Shown: positions 42,626 to 52,922 of the stretch, one piece after another
Layout of the letters: every line of letters starts with the position of its first letter
Position numbering within the stretch: position 1 is the first letter of the stretch
Origin: Neoechinorhynchus agilis
Taxonomy: Eukaryota; Acanthocephala
Direction: 5' to 3'
DNA length: 64,000 bases
NCBI GenBank assembly: GCA_051530055.1
Contig: CM121341.1
Span: 4,154,001-4,218,000 of the forward strand
Made by a program: the position numbers and the translations under genes
The notes under the pieces: generated by a model
The model's database searches: none
The model's input: the letters and a program-made list of their open reading frames with translations, nothing else
Told to the model about the DNA's origin: nothing

Positions 42626-43770
42626 TTTTTAGTTCTATTTCTGATAAGGTAAAATCTATCTATTTTAGTAGATTTCGTTTATCGAAAATTGATTTTAATG
42701 ATCTACTTAACATAAATATTGTTAAGAAAATTTTTATTCCCAAAACGAAAGGACGTATATTTAACGCATCCCACATCAGAGTAATTTCCATACAGAACCC
42801 AATCGTCTCTTGCTTAGAAAGAGCGGTGAACGGGAAACTGTACGACTTTTTAGTATGTAGAAAGCTAATCCCCGACTTTTTCCATGGCTTCATTAGAGGT
42901 AAAGGTGTCACGTCGCTTTTATCCTCTCTTAATTCTATGAATGAAGCTATTAATGTACAAAAACTTCTCATTCAGCTGGATATTAATTAGGCTTTTGATG
43001 CCTTGGATCGTGGCTTTCTTTATGAGGCTTTAGTTAATCTTAAAGTTCCTCTTAATCTTATCTACAAAACCAACTATCTTATGGAATCCAAGTCCTTTTA
43101 CTATGAGGTGGACCCTTCTCACACTAAATTTTTCTCTAGATATGGTGTTCCTCAAGGATCTCCACTCTCGCCCACCTTATTTTCAATTGCCCTTATATAT
43201 ATTTTCAAAAATTTAAAGAAATCATCTTCCATATTTCCTTTAGTTTATGCGGATGATATATTCTTATTTTGTAAAGCTAGAACATCTTCTATTCTAACGT
43301 ATAATATAGCCAATTTTATGCAATCTTTGTCGTCGGAACTTAGGAAAGCCAATTTAGTTACAAACAATAACAAAACTTTCTTTATTCCACTGACTAAAAC
43401 TTTGGCTTCGAGGAAGCTTCTAATTAATGAATTATCTTCTAATTTCAATTTCCCTAATATCAATTTTAGATCGCATTCCAAGATTTTAGGTGTTGATTTC
43501 CCCTGTAAAAATCACAGAATTTTTATAAACTCTTCCTTTAAAAGTCTTCTGACAAAAACAGATATTTTTATCAAAAGAGCGAAAAGGTTATCAATTTCCC
43601 CACCTTTTATTTCTAAAGTGTTAAAAATATTTCTAGGGGGTTCAATATGCTTTTTCGCACGAGGCCGGCCCCCAGAAAACAGACTATCATTTTATCTTAC
43701 TATGCTGAATAAGCTTAGCAGTATTCTTATTAAAAATAATATTGATACGGAACCCCTTTTTCCTTCTTAA
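42604..43770 (+). CDS. LINE ORF2, reverse transcriptase part (interrupted)
   Basis: Reads IRVISIQNPIVSCLERAVNG, FFHGFIRGKGVTSLL, LLIQLDIN then a TAG (42,988-42,990), then AFDALDRGFL (motif A), YGVPQGSPLSPTLFSIAL (motif B), LVYADDIFLF (motif C, catalytic DD), ILGVDFP and SICFFARGRPPENR near 43,640. The TAG replaces what is Lys in sister copies (LDINKAFD). The RGRPPE motif about 140 residues after YADD is kept in every copy of this group that reaches this point. The longest uninterrupted piece is 43,003-43,770. Confidence 0.8.
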
Positions 43771-44155
43771 CAAGAATTTTTTTGTCTAAAATTTGGTTTT
43801 ATTCTTATTGTTATTCTAGCTGTAAATATTTTAATTACAACTCCTCAATTCTTAGAATCTTTTTCAATAAACCATCTAGTTTTTTACCCATTAATCAAAC
43901 TAATATACTTAACAGGAATGAGGTAAGTGATTTTCTCATGTTATTCTCTTTTTTACAGGATCAGGACCATAAAAGGATTATTATTACTTAAGAATTAAAA
44001 GAAGGGTTTTCGAGGCTGCTGTGAGGGGATTTAAGAGATCGTCCCACAACTCACAGCCATCTTGGGCCCGAGACATATTAGATCAAGCAAGAAAGAGGAA
44101 TTAAGAGATTGATTGTGTGTATGTTGTATGAGGCGTGAAATAATAATAATAATGT

Positions 44156-44519
44156 ACAGCAAAACGTATCTTTTGTAGGAGGAATGCTCTTGATCTCGGA
44201 ACGCCAGTAATTCGTCGGAGCACTCCTTCCATCCCTCGCTAAAAGAATTAACAAAAAGAAGAGCGAGTAATCAATATTATTTTCCGTAAATCCTTCATTA
44301 CTCCATGCTTTGTGCGATTCGTGAAAGTAAAATGTTTCATGTTTGTTAAAAGAGAATCTAAGCCATTTTTATTAGCAATTAAAAATTTAGTAATTCTGGA
44401 ATGAGTAAAACCATACTTTGGATAAAAATGTTTTATGAAAAGGAAATAAAAGCTACCGATTTATATAATAAAATTTCCTTCTCTTGGTGTTTTTCATAAA
44501 AATGTTAAAAATTGAGTCT
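44156..44519. other. No gene recognised
   Basis: AT-rich sequence after the LINE tail; the phrase ATGAAAAGGAAATAAAAGCT and other simple AT strings only. Confidence 0.4.
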
Positions 44520-44790
44520 AAGCTCGGGCGGTCGTCCTCGGAACCCACCAAAAAGTGGTTTTATCCCACTTTAACATTCCTAACATCGTCGAGCCAAGTA
44601 ATCTAAGGTGTTTCGATGGAAGACGTCCGGATGGAGTGATAGTTTTCCGTGGAGCCGTTAACGCTGTCTTATGTGGGAATCGACATGAACCTACGCTTTG
44701 GTCAAGTGCGACCTCGAAGTTGCGAAAAAATGAGCTAATCTCCTCTGAACATCTCTCTCTTCTGATCAACAAACCAATATAATTTATCCA
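44520..44790 (+). mobile_element. Retroelement PD-(D/E)XK-like domain, third decayed copy
   Basis: Reads LSHFNIPNIVEPSNLRCFD, then GRRPDGVIVF, which matches EPNNLCRLDGCIPDGVTVFPW in the 56.2-kb copy. Sequence past the W is not conserved; upstream parts and the 3' end are missing. Confidence 0.55.
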
Positions 44791-44869
44791 GAAATTATTT
44801 TTGTTTCGTCATTCAAAATTAAAGATGTAATACAAAGATCCAGTAATGAAGTAACATGTTGTGAAATTC

Positions 44870-45390
44870 CAGTGCTGAATAAATAATCTATATAAAATCA
44901 TCTCGATCAGTGAATCTCTTAACTTCCAACACCGTATCTTTGTATTTCTGATCCAAGATAATGCCCACTCCGTTTCTATCATTGCTCGATCCACTATAGT
45001 TCAGTTTGTAGCCATTACCTAATTCTCGCGCCTTCGTTCCTTTCCATCGTAGTTCCTGCAAGCATCGAATTGAAATTCGTCTCTTTTTTCATCATGCTCA
45101 TTACTTCCATTGACTTGCCTGCCATCGTACCCACATTTAATGTGCCCCCCAACTTGCACAATAGTTTTTCGCTCATTGGTAAACTTATTCACAAATGCCG
45201 AGAGGATTATCTGCGCCTCGCATGAAGGGGAGCTTAAGTTCAATTGTGATTTTTGATGTGATCTTGCATGTGAGGTTGTTTGAAGCAAGTTTTACGGCCG
45301 GATGTCCTTCCAGTCGCCAACCCTCCCCGTTTATCCGGGCTTGGGACCGGCATCAGGTTTCCCCGATGGCTGGGTTCCAATCATCGATAG
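44870..45390 (-). mobile_element. RTE-type LINE, 5' part with endonuclease start
   Basis: On the minus strand the leader contains AAGCCCGGATAAACGGGGAG and GGAAGGACATCCGGCCGTAA (45,340-45,290), a string often seen upstream of RTE-type frames. The endonuclease start follows: LQELRWKGTKARELGNGYKL (about 45,065-45,005), then NGVGIILDQKYKDTVLEVKR and FTDRDD (44,965-44,890). This is the QETRWKG...NGVGI signature. It breaks off before the catalytic GDFN region. The plus-strand 138-codon frame (45,195-45,611) is mostly its shadow. Confidence 0.7.
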
Positions 45391-45664
45391 TTGGAGTTCT
45401 TAAGCACATTGCTGGACAGATGAATAATTCGATCCGAATTTTATCGAGCAAAAAAGGAAATTTTGGTGTAATCCTTCTTTTGGGAAGATCGACTTCAGCG
45501 AGACAAGATGAGGCCATCGCTCGGATGGACCGAATAAATGATTTTATAGTTGTATTGCCGCCATCATTCGAGATTATAATGAGTTGGATGAAAGAGGACA
45601 AAGACGTCTGATCTGAATTTGTTTGCCACTCTCAGCGAATGACTGAACGCTGCAGAACGTGGTA

Positions 45665-46390
45665 TTCGATTCCTTTTTTAACGCAATCAGTTTTAACGTT
45701 TCTATTTACAGCACCAATCAATCCTTCTAATTAAAAAAAGATTTTTATATGTTGGTAAGCTTGTGGCGGCAACTTCTTTCACGGGATTGACGTGTACCCG
45801 TAAGAAGTTTCCCTTAGCCGAAAGAACAACATACAGGTAACTCATGTATCACAGATTAATATACTTGGTTTTCTTTTCGTGACGCCGCTAAATTGGTGAC
45901 CCCGACGAGACTGGCCTGGTCACCAATTTAGCGGCGTCACGAAAAGAAAACCAAGTATATTAATCTGTGATACATGAGTTACCTGTATGTTGTTCTTTCG
46001 GCTAAGGGAAACTTCTTACGGGTACACGTCAATCCCGTGAAAGAAGTTGCCGCCACAAGCTTAAAAATCGATTTTAGATTTTCATTCCGATGAACTCTCC
46101 GTCGGTTCAATAATGAGCTTTTTTTACATAACACCAACGAAAACGAATAAAATCGCTGGGAATTTAAAAAGACTTCGAGCAAGCAGTTTTCATGCCTAAT
46201 TTTCCCGAATTTGTTGTTCGATTAAATGGCAACTAAAAAATTTAAACGACCGCCGAATAATTAAACGGACCTGAATTCTGTCGTTTTTTCGTATCTTCCA
46301 AATCGCCGTCCGCCTTCTATCGCGCTGCATCTGCGTTCCTCGCGTCGTTCTGTTTTGTTTTCCGATGAATCGAGCGATCTTCGAGGTTAA
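45665..46390 (+). repeat. R1 repeat carrying an insertion
   Basis: Matches the reverse complement of 8,280-8,690 on both sides of a 308-bp foldback insert (45,756-46,063): TTTTAACGTTTCTATTTACA on the left; GTCGGTTCAATAATGA and AAAATCGCTGGGAATTTAAA on the right. R1 is therefore older than the insert. Confidence 0.7.
45756..46063. mobile_element. Perfect 146-bp inverted repeat made of LTR ends (foldback fossil)
   Basis: Arms 45,756-45,901 and 45,918-46,063 are exact reverse complements over 146 bp, with a 16-bp spacer. Each arm ends inward with CTAAATTGGTGACC, followed in the spacer by CCGACGAG; together this is the LTR-end plus TGGTGACCCCGACG junction seen at 18.46 and 30.35 kb. It looks like two LTR ends of one element joined head to head. 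No internal genes remain. The exact identity of the arms implies recent formation or gene conversion. Confidence 0.7.
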
Positions 46391-47336
46391 ATGGAGGCAT
46401 TTTGGCGGCTCAATGGAGATTGTGCTGGAGTCTGGAAACCCCAATGAACATTGAGGCGTTTTTCAATGCAGACAGCCAGAAATTGTCTTTTATTGATTCA
46501 TAGAGCGGAGAATTGCTTCATCGTCCAGGGAAGTGAACTAATTGTTTTATTCTTCTTGTTTCCCGTGATGTTCGAACTCTTTCTTGCAATTGTTGAAAGC
46601 TTGCTTTTCTGCATGAAATGAAAAGTATCTCGATATTTTTTTGATTTGAAGTGGGCGGTACATTTTTTCGAAAAGTTATTGTTTGTTTAAATCAATCTGC
46701 CGTTGTTGCTTGTTTATTGTGACATTTTTGAAGCTTTTTTTTGAAAGAGACTCGGGTACTTTCATTTATGCGATTTATCGCTTCAGTTTTTACATTGAAG
46801 AGTTATGAAAACTTAATTACACACCGGCAAATGGTAGAAGCAACTGTAATTCTTCTTTTTCGAACGGTTTTTCTTTTACAAGTCGCAAAATTGCTCAGAG
46901 TTTTGAGACACTCCAAAGAATGCTTCTGCTAAGAAACCAATCGTTTAAACGGGAACGTTTTATTAGCCAAAAGCCATGTTATAACCAACTTAAAAGTGTT
47001 ACATGATTTCGTCCTGTTAATTTTTTTATCAGCCAAAAAGCTTTCAATGCGTTTGCCCAGCTCGTATCTAAGACGAATATTCAGTCGCCCTTCCACTTTT
47101 ATTTCATCAAATCTACAATAAACAAAATTTGTTTTGAGGACAATGGAGACTGGTAATCGCAAGGAAACGTAAATACATTTAAATCCATCGTTTACTCCAC
47201 ATCGAATACTCACATTTCAGTATATCAATTCTATAAATGGGTTCCCCTACGCATCGAAATCATGCGTTGAAGACATCCCAAAACATAGTACATAAAGTTG
47301 CTTGCGTAGATTCCTACTTAGAAATTGAATTCTAGA
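46391..47336. other. No gene supported
   Basis: A 94-codon minus-strand frame at 46,929-47,213 lies downstream of the kinase-like fragment on the same strand, but I recognise nothing in it. The rest is AT-rich with no signal. Confidence 0.35.
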
Positions 47337-47720
47337 TTACATAATTGGCAGATTTGTGCACAAAGCTTCGATTAAAGTATTTATCCAAATTTCGTCGACT
47401 TTTCTGTATCTTTCCTTTACAGTTTGAGCATTGACTTTCATCCATTTAAACGTTTCGTTTATGAAGTAAATCAGAATATACCCAAGAGATTCCAAATCGT
47501 CTCCGGGGCTTTGTCTTGAACTCCTTTGAGCATAAATGCTAATATATCGAATTGTACCAACCACAGATCGTCGCTGTTGGTACTTAAAACGTTTCCCGGG
47601 CTCAAAATGTCCACACTCACGAGCAAGATCGGAATAAATCAAATGAATTATTTGCTTAAAATATAATAAACTTCCAACGACGCCTTGTTTTAAAATATTG
47701 CCGATATTTATTCCAAAGGC
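47337..47720 (-). pseudogene. Casein kinase 1-like fragment
   Basis: Minus-strand frame (47,642-47,337) reads LARECGHFEPGKRFKYQQRR, then SVVGTIRYISIYAQ, DDLESLGYILIYF and IEALCTNLP. This tracks CK1 from the activation segment onward (LARKYRD...GKHIPYRE, SLTGTARYASINTH, DDLESLGYVLIYF, IEVLC). The DFG motif is replaced by a YSD sequence, and the N-terminal lobe and catalytic loop are not found upstream, although weakly similar codons run to about 47,720. It is probably a pseudogene or a lone exon of a strongly diverged pseudokinase. CK1 families are large in nematodes. Confidence 0.65.
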
Positions 47721-48170
47721 AATAGAGAAGGTTTCAAGGCATCGGTCAAATCCGTGATGTTGCGGCTTTTACTTCAATTTTTTTATTTAAATAAGTATGC
47801 ATACAATTCGGTCCCATTGGGCATCTTTGATCGTTTACAGCCATTATGAGATGAACTTTGTCGACTTTTACCATTGTTTGCTTCCTCCTGATATCTACCA
47901 GATGCTGATCTCTGAACCGAGGAAATCGGAAAATAAGTAACAAAAGAAACATTAAATATAAGCTCTTGTAGTTCAGCACTCCCTTCCTCGATTTCAGCTT
48001 CTATGTAGCAGCCAAATAAAAAACGCAATGATATGTTTTTGGAAAAATAAAAATAACAAAGAAGCTCCACGTCTTCCAGGTAAATTTTTAGAAATTACAT
48101 TTCTTTTTATTAAGAAGTCCATTAGTTAGACATATTTTTTTTACAATAATAAAGCACAAAACGTGCAATC
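47721..48170. other. No gene recognised
   Basis: Two overlapping minus-strand frames (95 and 77 codons, 47,746-48,070) precede the kinase-like fragment but show no kinase motif. Possibly degraded upstream sequence of that gene. Confidence 0.3.
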
Positions 48171-48174
48171 ACCA

Positions 48175-49320
48175 CCGTCCGCAAAATCTTAGCTTCTCTC
48201 CTTCCTCGGCAACAACTTTTTCTAATTTAGAAATTAGGGAATTGTCCATCCCATGAATCAAGAATTTTTTCGATATTAGTTGAGCTAACCACCTGAAAAT
48301 ACTTTGTGGAAGCAAGATCAAGGGTTATTAGCGTAAGAATTGCGTTTGTCCAAAACAGATTAACGTCTTTTTTAGAAAATGAGCTCATGTTTTCAGGGAA
48401 CCAAGCGATGCTCGCCCTAACCCCGAAAAGATTTCTGTATGAAATTTGTCCAATGACTTTAGGATAAGATACTGTGCCTATCCAGTTAAAGGCTTAATGT
48501 TTTCAGTCTATAAATTTTTCTTTCAAATAATGTTCCAAAATTTGGAACTGAATTTTGTTACTGATTCCAGCTTAGCTTTATTGATGTTATTATTGGAAAG
48601 CTCCCGATAAAATTCAGATTTCCAGTGTTTACGTAAGAGAAAGTTACCATTAACTTCATTAATAATTGCAAGTCTCATGTACGCGTTAATTTCTTTGGGG
48701 AGTCGATTTCTATGTAAATGGTAAAAAAAGATCAGGTGTTTTTTCGCAGCTTCTGATATTATCCTATTGACATCGGATAATTTAATAAAATATCCCCTTA
48801 CATCTTTCTCAATTTTTCCATTGAAAGGAGCAGTGCCCGTTGTTTCCATGACAATTTTAGGTTTTAGGTCCAGTTCCCCGAAAACAATTAAATCGTTTCT
48901 AAAAATTGAGTAGAAACTCTAACAGATATATTCACGTATTTTTTTAATGAGGCAACCATCTATGAACGAGTGAATGTTTCGTGAATTGTATAGATTAGTC
49001 CAATCCTTAAAAGCATTTAATGATCTAGGGTTAAAGTCTCCGACAATCACATCAGGAGAACATTCCCGGAACCATCGTGAGTAATCTTTTAAAATTTTAT
49101 TAACTTTTCTAGGTGGTATGTAAATATTACATAAAAGTAGACGTGTTGTATTAATCGATAAAAAATCATTGATACAAAATAATTGCATAGAAAGATTTTC
49201 AATTCTATTTTGATATAAGAGTTTGGGATAATGTTCTTTTTTAATAAAAGTTCGTAACTCTCCCGAAAAGCCAATATGTTTAATCGATGGGTTCGTAAAA
49301 GTTAGAAGTAAAATAAAGGG
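48175..49320 (-). mobile_element. RGRPPE-group LINE, endonuclease and linker fragment
   Basis: Minus-strand frame 49,188-48,919 reads LLLCNIYIPPRKVNKILKD, SPDVIVGDFNPRSLNAFKD and HSFIDGCLIKK, equal in layout to LILCNLYIQPRHV...DFIVGDFNSN...HTFLDGAIIKK of the 41-kb element. The linker frame 48,849-48,523 is 108 codons. It continues in other frames with FNWIGTVSYPKVIGQISY and SIAWFPENMSSFSKKDVN to about 48,290. The RT is missing, so the copy is truncated at its 3' side. Confidence 0.7.
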
Positions 49321-49388
49321 TTCAAAAATCCAATATGATATGGCAGCTGAAGTGTCCGATTCCTGTATTCAGATAACATTCCTTTCTT

Positions 49389-49686
49389 ATATATTACCCT
49401 GTTCAATAGCCTAACAAGAAATATGGCTACCCTTCGATATATTGTATAATATAATACTTTTATTTTTTTTCATAATGCAAAGGGCGTAGAGCAATTTCGT
49501 CCCTTAGGAAAATTTTACTTTCATCATGATCTAGATCCACTACAGTTTAGTCTAATTTTCTTTTAAATAGGGTAGTCTGTAACATGATCTATAATCATCT
49601 CCTCGTCTGACTCTGGTGTGTTGACATCGCAGTAGGTAGTTTATGTTTCTAAAAACTCACAAACCACACACACGATATCTAGTAAT
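49389..49686. repeat. ~298-bp direct repeat flanking a LINE, left copy
   Basis: Runs from ATATATTACCCTGTTCAATA to CGATATCTAGTAAT. It matches 51,289-51,587 with roughly a dozen differences (about 96% identity). It directly abuts the 3' terminus of the LINE at 49,690. The ends are not TG...CA. Confidence 0.75.
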
Positions 49687-49689
49687 TGC

Positions 49690-51285
49690 TTTTAAATTTA
49701 TTCATCATGTGGCAGTATGAGAAGAAAAACCAAAACAAGAAACTGGTCTGTATCGTTCAACTAGACCATCTCATAAGTCTACTGTTGCAGAAGATCCTCA
49801 ATTCTCCGGCCCAGGAGAAAGACAGGGTATTAAGGTTATCGCAGAACGTTTTGATGATTAAAGCCTTTTGTTCCGGGGGGCGACCTCGAGAAAAAAGACC
49901 AGGCCAGGAATGCTCCAGATTTTGTAAATAGTTTGGCATTGATTAGCGTTTAACCCGAGAGTAACGGCGCGCTTCGTCTTTTTCGATGCTAAGGTGAGCA
50001 TTTTTTTCATTTTATTCAAATCTAATCTAGGCGAGAGATTAGCAGTAAAGGTGTGACCCAATATTTTAATTTTAAGGGGTGTATTCCTAAAACCTGAAGA
50101 AGATGTGTCAGGGTTGTTCATTAAATTGTTGAAAAAGGATTTTAAATCTTTTCTAATTCTGCTTGAGCGAACTTTAAAAATGCATAAACATTTCGACTTA
50201 TTCAACGAAAAGTTCATTTTAGGTAAAAAGGAGTTAAGAAAATCAATACATTGCTCAATCAGGAGTTTCATTCTAGCTGCTCTGTGGGTGGAGATGACAA
50301 AAGTAAAATCATCCGCGTAGCAGGCGAGCGAGGCCCGAACTTTAAAATTCTGAATCAAGTATTGTGATGCCATAAGGAAGAGAATAGGTGACAGAGGCGA
50401 CCCCCGCGGAACACCATTGGACGGGTAGTAAAGTGTCTTTGAGGCGTCGTCTTCGTAGTAAAAGGATTTTGTAAATAAAATATTGTGGATACGTGTAATT
50501 AAATTGTGAGGTAGACTGAAAAATTCAAGCATTTCAACAATAAAAGAAATCATATCAAAAGCTTGAGAAATGTCCACGGCAAGAATGGGTCTCGTGGGAT
50601 AGTTAGAGAAGGAAAAATTGGAGTAAACCTCTGCAAGTGCAGAATGAACTGGTTTCCCTTTTAGAAAGCCATGACAGTTCGGCGAGATGCAATTATGTTC
50701 ATTAATGAAAGATCTCAACCTATTTGCAAGGGCGCGTTCACATATGCTAACTGGAGGATTTTGAAGCGAGATTGGACGAACATCCTTTGGTTCAACAATA
50801 GTCTTCCTGATATTTTTGACCAAGAAAATGCGTCTAGAAACAATGATATCCCTCCACGCGTATGGCGAACAGCATAGCATAGCCTTTGCAAGGAGGATTA
50901 TGCAGTCCCTAAGAGGCAAAGTGAAAATTTTCGTCCCGGGGTAGCCGTTAGCCGAATCCAATTTCGGATTCGTGGACCAAACTTCGAGAATGTCATTTAA
51001 AGAGATATCAGTACGATTACGTATTAGTTTACGCTTTTTGACTTTTGAATGAGAGCTATGGATATTTCTGGTAAATATCGAGTGAGCTTAAAAAGGTTGG
51101 CGCCCCCCCCCACAGTTCCACTGCAACACCTTAACATTGCCTACCTTCTCCTGAGCCATCGAGTCAAAGTTTCTTCGCATTGGCATTTGAAATCAAATTG
51201 GTTGTTCCGTTGTCGATCAGCCTGGATTAGGTTTCAATTATTCTTGCAACGAATTCAGAAGTTGATTGATCTTCATCATCACCAC
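49690..51285 (-). mobile_element. RGRPPE-group LINE with longest RT frame, internally deleted
   Basis: On the minus strand, a possible ORF2 start at 51,159 reads MAQEKVGNVKVLQWNCGG, the APE endonuclease N-terminus. The rest of the endonuclease is missing, and the sequence joins the linker near 51,040 (TDISLNDILEVWSTNPKL). A 367-codon frame (50,961-49,858) carries VRPISLQNP, VDISQAFDM (motif A), NGVPRGSPLSPILFLMASQ (motif B with Arg for Gln) and ACYADDFTFV (motif C). RGRPPEQKALIIKTF follows in a shifted frame (49,939-49,757). The 3' end is at ATGATGAATAAAT, as at 15.16 kb. A direct repeat of about 298 bp lies on each side. Confidence 0.8.
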
Positions 51286-51288
51286 ATC

Positions 51289-51587
51289 ATATATTACCCT
51301 GTTCAATGGCCTAACAAGAAATATGGCTACCCTTCGATATATTGTATAATATAATACTTTTATTTTTTTCATAATGCAAAGGGCGTAAAGCAATTTCGTC
51401 CCTTAGGAAAATTTTACTTTCATCATGATCTAGATCCACTACAGTTTAGTCTAATTTTCTTTTAAATAGGGTAGAGTCTGTAACATGATCTACAATCATC
51501 TCCTCGTCGGACTCTGATGTGATGACATCGCAGTAGTTAGTTTATGTTTCTAAAAACTCACAAACCACACACGCGATATATAGTAAT
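51289..51587. repeat. ~299-bp direct repeat flanking a LINE, right copy
   Basis: Partner of 49,389-49,686. It begins next to the 5' side of the LINE. Confidence 0.75.
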
Positions 51588-51699
51588 CGTGTTATTGATC
51601 GGCGCTTTGTGTAGTGAGTGAATTATCGATCTCCGCTTAACATTTAAATACCGTCATTCACCACGTGGTGTAACAGTCTCTTTCTTTTTTTACATAATA

Positions 51700-52130
51700 T
51701 TTTAGCAAATTAATTTCTTCATCTTTCTCTTCGCCTTTTTAAGAATTTTATCTGTTCTTGTAAGGAATTAAGTTGAGACCTTAAAGATTTAATTATATTA
51801 CTTTCTGATGATTGGATTTTTCGATTTTGATGGGGATAGGAGTGAGTTGGGTAATTTTTATTGGCACATACGTTAGATTTTTGTCCGCTGAGATGTACAC
51901 TTGATTTGAAATACTTAGCCGCTGCGGGGCAAAACCTTTTATAGGCCTTATGATTTCCACCGCAGTTACAGCAAATCACTTTATTATTTTTAGTACAATC
52001 AGAGGATATATGATTCTCGGCGCGAATTCCGCATTTCGGCTCATTTCTACATTGCGAAAGTGTGTGTCCCCACTGATTGCATTTTGAAAAATTTATCCAA
52101 TGAGCTAGGAATCCGGCTGAGGTTTCTCAG
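51700..52130 (-). mobile_element. RGRPPE-group LINE, ORF1 end with zinc knuckles
   Basis: The minus strand reads KCNQWGHTLSQC, KCGIRAENHISSDC, then CCNCGGNHKAYKRFC, followed by AAKYFKSS; this parallels the three knuckles and FAQKYFDDS of ORF1 at 40.7-40.9 kb. A basic, possibly coiled tail follows (SLRSQLNSLQEQIKFLKRRR). The second knuckle lacks one Cys. It lies after an RT piece on the same strand, the wrong order for one element, so it is a separate fragment. Confidence 0.7.
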
Positions 52131-52199
52131 TGACGTTCACTGGACCTTATACTGATAAAGCATAGGGAGCTTTTTCCGGATTTTGGTATAGTAATTTTA

Positions 52200-52870
52200 T
52201 TGATTAAACCTGGCGCTTTTTCGCTCTTACTTAATTGGTTTCCTTTATGACCGCTGTTATATCATCGGCGTAGATCGAGATATTTTTGCAAACCCTGCAA
52301 TTCTGTATGATGAACTGGGTGGCGAGGCAATTAGTATATCCTATTCTCGTGATCATCCTTAAAAAAGGTTTGGACAACAGTGTGTTAGAGATCCCAGCAA
52401 TAATATTGTACGGGAAGTCGAAAAACATGAGAATATTAATAATAAACTCGATCTGGATGTTGTCGAATGCCCGGGAAATATCAAACGAAACCAATAAATT
52501 GGTTGATTGTTGAAAAATGGTAGGCGATCTCCTTGATTGCTGAGTATACCGATTTCCCTCGAAAAAATCCGTGGTAACGTGCGTTAATGCAATTGTGCTC
52601 TAAAGCATACTCCAATAAGTATCGGGCAAGAGTCCTCTCGTAGATCGAGACTATGGAATTCTGTATGGATATCGGCCTAACATCGTTGGCTGACGATATT
52701 TTTCGATGCTTATCTTTAACCAGGAAAATGCGTTTGGCAATATAATCGACAACAACTGTTGTGGCGAGGCTCGACAGAGTTTTGCATAAAAGGGTATCCC
52801 CCGATCTTTTGGCAACATAAAGTTGGCGTCCTAGAAAACGATGTGATCGGCTCACATAAGGGCGTGAGAA
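52200..52870 (-). mobile_element. RGRPPE-group LINE, RT fragment (family of 16.7 kb)
   Basis: Frame 52,855-52,481 reads AKRIFLVKDKHRKISSAN, DVRPISIQNSIVSIYERTLA, HNCINARYHGFFRGKSVYSA. Frame 52,494-52,231 reads MVSFDISRAFDNIQIEF (motif A), ATQFIIQNCRVC and ISIYADDITAVI (motif C). The motif B core is missing between them. Closest to 16,728-17,722. It is truncated just after YADD. Confidence 0.75.
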
Positions 52871-52922
52871 AGTTTTAACATTACGACATAAAAAAGTATT
52901 ATCGGCCTTATTGACGAAGGAG

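Larger units (their letters stand above)
39890..44155 (+). mobile_element. RGRPPE-group LINE, nearly full length
   Basis: About 4.3 kb: a 5' leader, ORF1 (39,996-41,261), an 86-bp gap, then ORF2 with endonuclease and RT (41,348-43,770) and a 3' region ending near 44,137-44,155 in AATAATAATAAT. A TAA-type tail is known from I-clade LINEs; the clade here is not certain. Only one frame change (near 42,600-42,620) and one internal stop interrupt ORF2, so the copy is young. There is no RNase H domain that I can see. Its exact 5' end is uncertain. Confidence 0.85.

Noticed and set aside
45195-45611. 138-codon plus-strand gene
   Set aside because: Its first third is the complement of an RTE-type LINE leader; the remainder has no motif.
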